Shown one piece after another: positions 35,386 through 46,475 of a stretch of 64,000 bases of DNA. The notes under the pieces are model-generated. The model made no database searches, was not told where the DNA came from, and saw nothing but the letters and a program-made list of their open reading frames with translations. The translations under genes were made by a program, and so were the position numbers. Position 1 is the first letter of the stretch, and each line of letters starts with the position of its first letter. The stretch spans positions 620,001-684,000 of the forward strand of contig JAGYXB010000510.1 in NCBI GenBank assembly GCA_022495005.1, written 5' to 3'. Source of the DNA: Rhyacophila brunnea (taxonomy: Eukaryota > Arthropoda > Insecta > Trichoptera > Rhyacophilidae).

Positions 35386-36345
35386 CTATATTAATTACTG
35401 TGAATTTGTGATATATTATTATTTATTTACTGAACGATGTTACTGGCAACATTTAAATATCAATTGTTTCCATGTCACCAGTGACAACCACATCCAATTA
35501 TTTTGTAGAATACAATGAATTCCAAAGACGATGTCTTTAACTGTGCATTTGTCTTTTGATGCACATTTCGCAAAAGACAACCAAAGGGCTTACAAAGCAA
35601 AACACGACTCCATTTGTGCTCGTTATCAAAAGAACATGGATGACGTCAGCCGCGGCTCTTTGTTGGGCGCTCCTGAAGGATGTTCTCCAGTTTCAAACCC
35701 CTGCTCTTCGTTACAGTGACGCCGTTGGCACCTTTCCGCAACCTCTGGGAATTTTATTAATTATTCTGTCTCTCGCTGATTGAGTTTAGTTTATTTTGAT
35801 ATTCTATGTAATTATTGACTACGATTCTATGCTTAATCAAGAATGAAACTCAAGAGGGATTCAATTCAATACAAACAAATATTTGTATTGCAACACCTGA
35901 AGGTTGTAACAAAATGTTTTACTGTAGTGGAATTGGTGGACATAAAATAGTATTTTATACGTTGTTACATTGAAAAATGGCTGTCTGTTTTAATATTTGA
36001 TCACAATGTACATATGAGTATATTTAACGAATTTTTTTTTTAGTATTAAGTATATTTTTCTTGTATTTTGTCATCTATTGACTTGTGTTAAATATACTTG
36101 TAATACCAAGGCGAGTCGTTTTTAATGGCAAATAAATCTCAAAGCACAAAACGATTTCAATAAATGAGTTTATATACAAAAATTACATACTTATATCTAA
36201 TAAAATTAAATATGTTGTGTCCTTGATATGATCGGAATATGAATTACGACAACAAGTAATTCCAAAATTTAAATTTAAAATAAGGTAATACCACAACAAA
36301 ATTGTATAAGTAGATGTATTCAGGATTGCTATTGCCACACATATT
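35386..36345. other. Non-coding stretch
   Basis: Two overlapping plus-strand frames near 35531-35783 cover a GC-richer patch, but I recognise no protein and see no splice-site pair that would make it an exon. Confidence 0.45.
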
Positions 36346-36840
36346 AAGGTGAATACTCCATCTTCAGAGGCACCTAGCAGAAAAATACAAAACTTACAAT
36401 TTTATACTTACATTTTTTTGATAATTTACATATTAAAGTGTTGTATAAATACGTATCTAAAAACATTAAGAAGACATATATTTGTTATTTAAAGTCAAGG
36501 ATAAATATAAATTCAAAATTAACATAAAACACATTATTATTATGAATTAGTCAAAGATCTTTTCTACATTTATATACATTAGAGAAAACATAATAAATTA
36601 AATTTAAATACATAAGAAACATGATCACAAAATAATATGTAATAAAAATTGGTATCCTTTAACGAAATCACACTTTGTAAGTTTATCTTTGACTAAAATA
36701 AAGAATATTTTTATTTTTAATGTTTTCAGAAGCGTATTTCTTAAATAAAACACTTTAAAATGTAAATTATTACAAAAATATTTCAAATTGCAAACTCTGT
36801 ATTTTCCGCTATGTGCCTCTGGTAGGTGGAATACTTACCT
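36346..36840. mobile_element. CAGAGGC inverted-repeat element, copy 2
   Basis: Left CAGAGGCACCTAGCAGAAAA, right TTTTCCGCTATGTGCCTCTG. The arms extend outward through GGTGAATACTCCA and its counterpart TGGAATACTTACC. Shorter and more diverged than 34015-34840. Confidence 0.7.
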
Positions 36841-38963
36841 TTAGAGGGAGCGTCAGTCTACGTGTGCTGGTAGAATTCGAAAAATGCAATTTAATACATA
36901 ACTGATTAATATCATTTTTATAATTCAAAGATAAACTTCTATTTCGTCTTCTTCTATACTGCCATAAAGTGTACTTTCGTTAAAAACTCATATTTTATTA
37001 TTCTATACCTACCCGATAGAGAAAAAAATCTTAACCTAAAAAAACTCTAAAAGAAATGAAAATATAGTTAATATTAAATTCTACAGGTTTTTAAAAAAGG
37101 TTTGTCGATAGCTATTTCGGTTGTAACACCATTATCAAGTCTTTCTTGTAAAATGGAATTCTACCAAGTAAATGCTAACTCAATTAATAAACTCTAAAAG
37201 CTTTATAATATATTAATTCTCATTTCATGGGAATATACCTTCTGAATATTATAACAAATTATGTATTACCATGACTTATGTATGTTTAACAAATATATTA
37301 TTTTTCCGACGATATTATGAAATGTAATATTTATTTAATTTGAAGGGAAAACTCTGAATATTATTTTGAGCACTACTCTGTGACTTTTCAAAGAACGCAG
37401 CGGACGCTTGTTCAGCAGATAATTTTCTTATTTCCTCGTTACCCAATCGCTCGCTTGTTTCGAACTTTTTGCCTATTTGGATTCCTTTGTTCTTGTTGGC
37501 AGTAAGTTTCGTCGACTAACATGATACCTCGACATAAGATACTTATTTTCTAAAGACCATTATTAATTTAATAAGTACACTTAACTGACTTTTCTTACAG
37601 TGCTAAAGAAGGTCAAATGAATACCCGTGATTTTAACAACTTACAAAATTACAGTCTTATTAAAAAAGTTTTTTTTTTATAAACTTTTAGGTACTTACAA
37701 TCGGCATTCGCTTTAAAGTTTGGACGAAGCATAATATTTTCCCGACCATTTTCCTCATTCGCAATATTCATGTTTCCTGAAACTAATTCAAATATTAAAT
37801 ATAGTGCTTGCTATCTTGTCGTAGCCTTTTCTTTAAAACTAACACCAGTTTATTTACGCTAAATTCTTTCCTAGAGGTTTGTAAGGATTTGCTTGAGAGA
37901 ATTGAAAATTTCAATTAAAATCGGCTGTTGAGCATTTATCGAAAATATATTTTAAATTTGATGATAACAAAAACACATGATCAATACAGTTTTCCCGTAG
38001 ATCTGGCTCTAGATAGGCAATACCTATGTATTGCAGTTCGGTAGGCAATCTTTGACAGAATACGATACTAAGAGACTAGGAGTTGTCATATTAAATATTT
38101 AAATAAACCAAAGTGATATTTATCATTTGCGACTTGCCTCACACCCTTCAAATACAACTGGCCAGGTTGAGTTGGCATGCTATGTATGTTTTTATTAGTT
38201 AGTATTTTTGGATCTTGAATTATGGGGTTGATCAATTTCTACAATACAACCCCAACTCTGGCTAAAAGTTTGTTAAGTTACCTCCATATTATGGAAGTAT
38301 TATACTGCATCTGGTTCGAAAGATTTACAGCTCTATATGTGTCTATTAATGATCACGTAATCGCGTCACGTGTTTACGATAACGTATCTATCAGCTGTTT
38401 TCGTATTTGTTTTTTTTTTCGACATCCTTTCACCCATTTTAATAGCAAGCATATGTTTTTAACTGACATCACCCCATTTTAATCAAATGACACGCGCTTA
38501 CATCTGCATGTAGCTGTCGACCGCATTTTATGTGTCGCATCGACACATGCATGCAAAACAGCCAAGTCAGCTGACGCGAGATATGCACCGGAAATTGTTT
38601 TTCCGCTAGGGGATATGGGTATGACGCCATTTTGCAAACGGGGCCCGCACGTGGCCAAGCTCTGGCGTTTATTTATATAATCGTATGCTTCGAATCAATT
38701 ATATCAATGATGTCCATAAGGTTGCTTCCAAAATTAATTGGTATCGATCGTCATTGCCATTATAAAATGATAATTATTCTAACTATAATAACTCCAAAAC
38801 TTCACTTCATTTTCACCTTTGTTTGAACTAATAGATTCTCTTTATAATTTATTGAAGATTTTATTTTAATGCAAATCATTTACTATTTAAGTATTTGATT
38901 TCAGAAATGAAGGCGTCTTGGTTTCCATTATGGTAAAATAGAATACTAAAAAAAACGAATAAA
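36841..38963. other. AT-rich non-coding stretch
   Basis: No gene recognised. ORFs at 38222-38482 and 38632-38826 match nothing known. A GC-rich patch at 38625-38665 (ACGGGGCCCGCACGTGGCCA) is unclassified. Confidence 0.5.
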
Positions 38964-39402
38964 ATTACAAGATAAAAAGAACGTTTTTAAATTTTCTGTT
39001 GAATCATATAAATTTGACTTGACTAGCTTAAACGATCAAAAAAATTTGTAGGTACTTGATAGAAATACTGAATAAATATACTTAAATGTCATTTTGAAAC
39101 TTCATATTGATTATCATAGTAACGCACGTATATATTAATATTATTAATTTAGTTGCTAGGATCCACTTAGCAACCAATAATAGTTTTACTTTTTACGGAT
39201 TTCTTCCGAAATAACTTTTCATACAAAACAGAATTAACTGAAAATGAATTCAATTCTACTTAAAGATAGCTAAAATGCATTGACATCGTGTTCTGATATA
39301 TTCTAAAAGTTTCAAATGTCTAGCTAGTCGGGAAGTTAGTTAAAATTCGATTGCAAGATTTTTACCGGACAAATAAGAATACGAGCTAAGAAAAATGTTG
39401 TA
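38964..39402 (+). repeat. ~430-bp interspersed repeat, copy 4
   Basis: TTACAAGATAAAAAGAACGT at the start, ATGTTGTAC at the end, and the same body as 22457-22895 with a few small indels. Confidence 0.8.
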
Positions 39403-39829
39403 CCTAATAAGAAAATAAATGTTAACCTAGTTTTACATAATATTTTTAAACAAGAGAAAAAATACTAATGGAATATCTAAAATGGTTTACATAATATTTT
39501 TAAACGATATAAATAAAATACATTGTAATATAAGTATAATAAAATGCTTTACGCAATGAAATATTAATTTAACTTTTATTGTGTGCTCAGAAGTTTTAAT
39601 CTACGCGGGAAAAGTGTTGAACGTACCCAACTTTTAGATTAAAGTTTCGCGGGTAAAAGTTGGATGCATTTCCGTATCCGTAACTCACCGCATATTTCTA
39701 GTTATCCCGCCGGGAATTCCACCACTTTGCAAATTGTAATTACTCACAGTCTCTGAACCAAATAATTTCACGCGAGATTATTATTATGAGGTATTCTACA
39801 AACGTTATAATGGAGCAAAATATACATAG

Positions 39830-40258
39830 CAGTGGCGAAGAATGGAGGTACGCTGGTATAATTCGACATAAATAGTGCACACTAAACTTTGTCATGTTTT
39901 GTTTTCATTGGACTAAGAATACAACTTTATTCGAACATGGTGCTGGTTAGTTTTTAAGATTTAAATAAACCCTGCCTAAACCATACTATAATAGTTTAGG
40001 TATGCTATGGGCGATTCGACAAAATAGTGCACACTTTTTGTTTTCGTTGAATTAAGAATACTTATCACAGACGGTGTCGGTTGGTTTTTTAAATTCATTA
40101 AACCCCGCCTATTCCAAACTATAATCGATAACAAAATTCTTCTGTCTATAAAATATCTAAAATGATGTATGGTTAATGGCATAATTTTAGATATTTTTTT
40201 AGATAAACGAATATTATTGACTAGTATCTACTATGGCTTGAATTAGACAGGGTTAAAT
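39830..40258 (+). mobile_element. CAGTGGCG foldback MITE, copy F2 (truncated)
   Basis: Starts CAGTGGCGAAGAATGGAGGT and keeps the inner words TTAAACCCCGCC and ATAAAATATCTAAAATGATG, then stops after the centre. The right terminus is missing. Confidence 0.8.
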
Positions 40259-41110
40259 TTCCTTTATTATGTTCACTATCAATTCATGGTGAAACTGCAT
40301 TGCCAATGTTGTTTCTTTTTTCGTAGTACAACTATCTCAATTTAATCACAATCAAACGGTATTCCTTTTTCCCTTCCAGTCTATTAAAAATGAAACTTTT
40401 AGTTCAGTTTCTTTCATTAAAAAATCTAGCAATTCAAAAAACGCGTCTTTTATTATCGAAGCTAACAATCAATTTATGAAGAGATACATATATAACAAAG
40501 TTATAAGCAATGTCAAAATAATGAAATATTAACAAATATCAAGCTTTCCAAAACTACGAACAGCATATCTGAAACTACATTCATTTCCTGCGAAAAGTCA
40601 CAATTTCTTCCAAAGTTTCGCATTCGTTTATCGTCGTACTTTTGCCAATATTCCTGTTGACCTTTCGCAGTACAGTATCGAACTCGAGAGTGAGTAGGTA
40701 ATGTACAACAAAGTTTTCTCTGAGTATACGAAAATACCTCTATTTATAATATACATGTAGTGGCATCTGTTGGCGTCACTTCGGTGGCAGCCTCATGCCA
40801 AATCACACATAAATCTAAAAATGTCGCAGATTGCCACAACCGACCGAGATAAACAAAACCAATTCCAATTTCATTATTTGTGCTTAGCTTGACAAAGCAT
40901 TCGCTTCTACACAGTTCCAAACGAAATTATTTCTCACTCTTTAAGAAAACGTAGGGACGCATTTCTAAATTGTATTTATTTCTGATTATGTATTCAATAA
41001 TTATTCTCTGTTTCACTCTATATCTGCTAAGTGCTAATCGTTGTAATAATTACTCACACTAATACAGCCACGTGTAAACAGGCCGAATTAGTAATAAGCA
41101 TAATATTCGG
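40259..41110. other. Non-coding stretch
   Basis: No gene recognised. Confidence 0.55.
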
Positions 41111-41686
41111 CAGTGGCGAAGGGTGGATGTAGGCTGTTAAGATCCGACATCAATAGTATCTACACAATAAACAATCAAACGTATTTGTTGTCATTGAACT
41201 AATACTACAGTTTATTAGTGTTTGTTTGTTTATAAAATTACATTAAACCCTGCCTAATCCAAGTCATAGATAATAGTGAAAAAATATTCGTTTATCTATA
41301 AAATATCTAAAATTATGCCATTGACCATACATAATTTTAGATATTTTATAGACAAAAGAATTGTTTTATCGATTATGGTTTGGTTTAGGCGGGGCTTAAT
41401 GAATTAAAAATAACTAACCAACACCATCTGTGATATGTATTCTTAATTTAACGAAAACAAATAAGTACGACTGGAAAAGTGTGCAGTATTATTATAGGAA
41501 CGCCCATAGCATACCTAAACTATTATGGTTTAGTTTAGGCAGGGTTTAATTAAATTTTAAAAACTAACCAGCACCATCTGCGTATTGTATTCTTAGTTCA
41601 ATGAATACAAATAAGTAAGACTGACAAAGCTTAGTGTGCACTATTTATGTCGAATTATAACAGCCTATCTCCACTCTTCGCCACTG
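41111..41686. mobile_element. CAGTGGCG foldback MITE, copy F3 (complete)
   Basis: Starts CAGTGGCGAAGGGTGGATGT and ends with the inverse CTTCGCCACTG. It is flanked by ATATTCGG (41103-41110) and GTATTCGG (41687-41694), an 8-bp target duplication with one mismatch, as expected of hAT elements. About 576 bp, no ORF. Confidence 0.88.
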
Positions 41687-41978
41687 GTATTCGGCCTGTT
41701 ATCGCGTGTCCGTATCAGTGCAAGTAGCGAGTACTAATGATTAGTACTAAACCCGTGTAAACACGCCCTTACTCTTTTGCGTATACGTATTGTATTTATT
41801 TTCAATATTATGATTATATTAATATATGTGTGATATGTCAGTGTAACAGGGTAAAATTATAAAAAAAAATAGTAACTAAATCAATGCTACTAAATAACAA
41901 AATGAATGTGATACCAATAACATTCAACCATAATAAAGAAAATCGGTCTGGTATAACTATATTGTTATTTCTCTCTAA

Positions 41979-42772
41979 CGGCCCACATGCTCGTCGTAGG
42001 TCAAAATTGAGTTTTTATTGTATTTTCAAACCATGATTCTGGACACTCCTTAAACATTGTAGATAATCTATTTATATAATTTTGAAGCCTTATTATCCTT
42101 TATAGTTATTTTAGTTCAAACACGCGCGTTAACATAATTTTACTCCCTACTTTAATTATAGTTTGTCAATTTATGGCTACGGCCGTATGTTGTAGCTTAA
42201 CCACTGGGGAATGACAAAAGAAATGGCGTATTTCAAAAAAACTCTACCTTATTCTTAGGTCAATAATTATTATAAAGCAATCATTATTCATAAGATGTTT
42301 ATCACACTTAAATGATCAAAGACATAGCTTATAATAAGTATCTTTAGAATCATCTTCAAATGTGTTAATCTTGCCGATTTTTTGAATAATAAAATGCCTA
42401 ATTCTTGTCAAATTTGGGATCACAGAGATTATCAATATAATTTTTTATCGTGAATATTTTACAAAAATTATCTCGTAATAAATTATACTAATGGTTTTAT
42501 AAATGCGTTTAAAAATTAATAAATGTAAAAAATCTTAACACCACTGCACAGTTATGTACCGAAATATGACTATATTCTAAAACATTAGAGCGAGAGGTTT
42601 AAAAGAATACTATTTTATGTAACAAAAATACTTTATGCAGTCATCAAATGTTTAAAATAAATATGAGGGATAATAAGGCTTCAAAATTATACAACGTTTA
42701 AGGAGTGTCCAGGATCATGGTTTGAAAATACAATAAAAACTCAATTTTGACCTACGACGAGCATGTCCCCCC
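41979..42772. mobile_element. TTAA-bounded foldback, internally deleted left arm
   Basis: Left end CGGCCCACATGCTCGTCG after CTAA; right end CGACGAGCATGTCCCCCC before TTAA (42773-42776). The left arm is only about 130 bp before the spacer; the right arm (42180-42772) is complete. Same family as 57924-59228. Confidence 0.88.
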
Positions 42773-43421
42773 TTAAGGAAAGTATTTTTACGAAAATCCA
42801 AAATAATAAAAATAGGCGTGTATCGCAGACGTAAAAAATATATGGGTTGTTACCCTTTTCATTTGTTAGAAATAAAGCGCCAAACCTACATCATTTTTTA
42901 TTCCGTTTGATAGACATGCTGTAAAACCACAATAATTTGAAAAAATAATCACATGTTAGAAAAATACTTGTATTTTGACATACAATCTTTTGATAGCAAG
43001 CGCGCCCACTGGGGAGGGTTCGGGTCCGGACCGACCTCCAGAACCGAAAAATATATCAAATTTTTACGTGAATCGAATAGTTTTTCTTCTTCCTCTTCTT
43101 CAGTAGATCATGACAGCATGATTTGGCTGTTGAATGACCTCCTCAACGGGTTGATTAATAAATAGAATTCCGATAGGCTATAACCCAATACGTGATTTTG
43201 ACGTAATGTTTTGAATGTGTGAATGTCCTACGAAAATAAACGACACATTATAAACGTGCACTAGTGTGTGTTGCAATTTAAAATACACCAACATTGAATG
43301 AACAGTGCATAAAACGAGAGCAGTTGTCAGAAGTAAATACAAACGTATTCTTAACACGTGTTTAAGTTCATCCCATATTCTTACACACTTAAATCGGTTG
43401 CCTGTTTCTCCACACTCGTTA
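42773..43421. other. Non-coding stretch
   Basis: A 70-codon plus frame at 42953-43165 has a Ser-rich run and a short GC-rich patch but no recognisable domain or splice context. Confidence 0.4.
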
Positions 43422-43540
43422 TGCCGGATCCACACTGGCAACATGTCGCCGGCAACCTCGTTAAATTTTACGATAATTATCATACTTATCGTAAAATTTA
43501 ACGAGGTTGCCGGCGACATGTTGCCAATGTGGACCCGGCA
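43422..43540. mobile_element. 119-bp hairpin MITE flanked by TTA
   Basis: Arms of about 54 bp with two mismatches: TGCCGGATCCACACTGGCAA at the left and its inverse at the right, both continuing through CATGTCGCCGGCAACCTCGT. Flanked by TTA at 43419-43421 and 43541-43543. A 3-bp TTA duplication fits PIF/Harbinger-type MITEs. ORFs read through it on both strands because it is palindromic. Confidence 0.85.
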
Positions 43541-44610
43541 TTAGGTATTTCAGTTCCCATTGTTTCTGAGTTCCCTGGTGTACACGTAACAATCAATAAA
43601 ATACTGTTTGCAGTCGGTATCAACCGAAACCAATATATTGGCTACGTCCAGACAATGTATTGGTTTTGGCTGCCTAGATAAAAATTGACGAATGAGTATC
43701 TTTCCACAGTTTTATATTCAATGTCTGCAAATGTCAACTTGAATTTGAATTTAATTATGGATTCAATATCCAATCTTATGAATGTACCTAACTATTCAAG
43801 CTTAATCTGGTAATATCTGCTCATAAAATCGTGTATATAATTTACTAATTGATTGAATCTGAAATTATAGTAGAATGTCAGAGTAGAATAATGTAAAGTT
43901 CTTTTCAAGTTCTGATCATATATATATATGTTACCTACTACAAAAGAATAATGTAAACTTTACCTCATGAAACGTTCTTTATTTGAATAAAAATAATCAT
44001 ATTAAAATTCGAACTCTCATGTTTGAATTAGGAAGGGTCGATGTTTTATACACACACTTGTGTTACACCCGTCCTTTTTCCTATTATTTTTCCACTTTCC
44101 TTGTAGCCTGAAAGCATACGCCATATTGTCATACACCTACACACGTTTACACAATGTATTGCTCCTTGTGACAACATGTCCCTTTTTGAGCGGCTCTGTT
44201 TACCTGTCCCCTAGCAAAAAATGGGATAGAAAATCTTTTTTACATACACGCTAACTTATGGTTCATATTTATTTAAGGACCACTCATTCCGAGGACATTT
44301 CGAAAGATCCCGGCAATAATAAATCTATTTCTGATGTAAGATTTCATTTCCAATTTGCTTCTTCACACATTTGGATAAATGTAAATGTGATGTTTGTAAT
44401 CAAATAATGTCGCCCGATTTGACTCGATTGTAAAGCAACTGCTTAGGGCTAAGCGCTGGGCGCTGCAAGATTCTGCGTTCGCACCGCATTGACGCGGATA
44501 CTAGATCACATGATAGATATAGAATAGATTTTTCAAAAAAATCATATGTTTTTCTATTTTTTACACGTTTGCTATGTGAAAAACTATCTCGAAACCTTGC
44601 TTCTATACCA
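43541..44610. other. Non-coding stretch
   Basis: No gene recognised. 44400-44500 has a possible tRNA-like B box (CTGCGTTCGCACCGCA), too weak to call. Confidence 0.45.
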
Positions 44611-45044
44611 TTATTATAGCGCCTGTACACGTCCATGGACTTTCTTGCACCAATAGTGTGTATTTTAAACTATGCGATAATAACTTTACTATTTACACGT
44701 AAGAGTGCTGACTGTCTCGCTAATCTCATTCTTCAAGAGAAAGCGTGACGCGATGTTGTCATTTTATGGTACTATTTGACAGGTCGTAAAAATCGGCTAA
44801 CCTCAAAAAGATTCTCTGTGCCTGAAGTTTTCTACCGGTAGATTCGCCACTAGTGTTCTACACACAGGCGCACAGTCCAATTGTCGCGAAAAAAAATCAG
44901 AAGCTTCTGAAATCTTTTGATTCATGCATGCAATCTTGCAATTATTTGCATGATAATACGTATTTACACGTGCATTTTTTTGTTATGGCCGCGATAATAC
45001 GTACTGTCAGCAGTAAATACATGCACTTGTAAACGGGGTATTAG
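44611..45044. mobile_element. Inverted-repeat element with CCTGTACA end, copy 1
   Basis: Begins TTATTATAGCGCCTGTACAC and GTCCATGGACTTTCTTGC; ends ACATGCACTTGTAAACGGGG then TATTAG, an imperfect inverse. Shares its body with 60235-60647 (CCAATAGTGTGTAT, GTCCAATTGTCGCG, TCAGAAGCTTCTGAA). No ORF. Confidence 0.7.
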
Positions 45045-46250
45045 ATACATAATTTATATCTATATTGTGGTTCCAAAGTTGACGAAACGCTGACGAAATT
45101 TCTCAGCTTTTAAAAAGATTGCGTCATTTTACGGCGAGCGAGAAGGTCTTTTCTCATTTAGAATTGACCGTAATATATTAAATCGAAGTAGAGATCACGG
45201 ACACTCTAGTGCACGCCAACCAAGATTTTAGGAAAGTTGCTCCTGGGACACTTTCGGCACAAATTTGAAGAGCACCTAACGTTCGTTACGCCATGGTATA
45301 CGCCTGCATAACGGGTGTGGAGACGTGGCGGATGGTGGAGGTAACAGCAAGTTTATCATACTTCTAGTATGACAGAATACACATGACATTCTATACAATA
45401 TACATCAAATAACCGTGATCAATGCATAAACAATAGATTTTTTAATCGTTATAGTCTCAATCAATACATTTCACAATGGTTTTCATTATGTAAACACTAT
45501 TGCGTGAGTAACTATGAATGACACAATATGCTGACAAAGTAAACCATTTACGTAAAGCGCTTGCATAATAATAGGTATGCACACGGAATCCACATGCTTC
45601 AAACACGTTTTCATAATCCACTGTCTATTTTCACCTCTGAAACTAGTACGAGATGAGTATTATAATTGAGGTAGGGGGTGGCTTCACGCCTCGCTGCACA
45701 CGGCACCTGTGATTGATGATGTAATTACAGCCAGGTAGGCAACTGAATATTCCATACAAGCTCAAATCCAATCGCCGCCTCCTAGGCCATTCAGTTATAC
45801 CGGCATCCCTGACACAGGCATCAAGCTATATTTCAGTCATAATATTCATTCGTTGTCTACGTTAATAGATAATATTATTTACGACACAATATAGTATTTA
45901 CCGTATGCCTCTTCTACTTCGTTTAGAATGTCTGTATCTTCCTTTTGATATTGTGTTTTGTTTGATAGAAGAGACATTGGTTGTTTGTTATCGTACATTA
46001 TTAATACAATTTATTCCACTGTATTTTATGTTTACATGTTTCATGATAACAGTTTATTCATTCACTAGTAATATGGCAACAGGTTGACAGACATAGAAGA
46101 TTTCTTTTTTATTTTACCTTATTTGCATTTCGGGTTACCTTGCCTGAAGGGAAGATTTTTAAAAACATCTGCATAATAGTATCTCGAATCTTTCTATTCG
46201 CCGATGATAGAAATCGCATGAAATGCCGTCGTCAAATATTAATTTTGAAA
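45045..46250. other. Non-coding stretch
   Basis: No gene recognised. 45170-45350 is GC-richer with a splice-donor-like GGAG then GTAACA, but no protein family fits. Confidence 0.45.
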
Positions 46251-46475
46251 CAATTGTACGTATTTCTGCAAACAAGATCCAACCCTCGCGTGTAACATGT
46301 TGAGAAAATTCAATATTTGAGGGATGATTGATTTAAAAAATATGATTTGTGATTATTTAATTTAAACATCTAGTGGGATACTTTAATAAAATCAAATAAT
46401 CACATCATTTTAAGTCAATATTAACTCAAATATTGTATGAGGGTTGGATCTTGTTTGCAGAAATACGTCCAATTG
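46251..46475. mobile_element. 225-bp MITE with 37-bp inverted ends
   Basis: Left CAATTGTACGTATTTCTGCA and AACAAGATCCAACCCTC; the right end is the inverse with one mismatch (GAGGGTTGGATCTTGTTTGC, AGAAATACGTCCAATTG). Further inner pairing (TCAATATTTGA with TCAAATATTG). CAATTG at both tips may be part of the terminal repeat or of the target site. Confidence 0.8.

Noticed and set aside
43178..43544. Opposed ORFs of 113 and 79 codons
   Set aside because: They share mirror-image residues because they read through a 119-bp palindrome.
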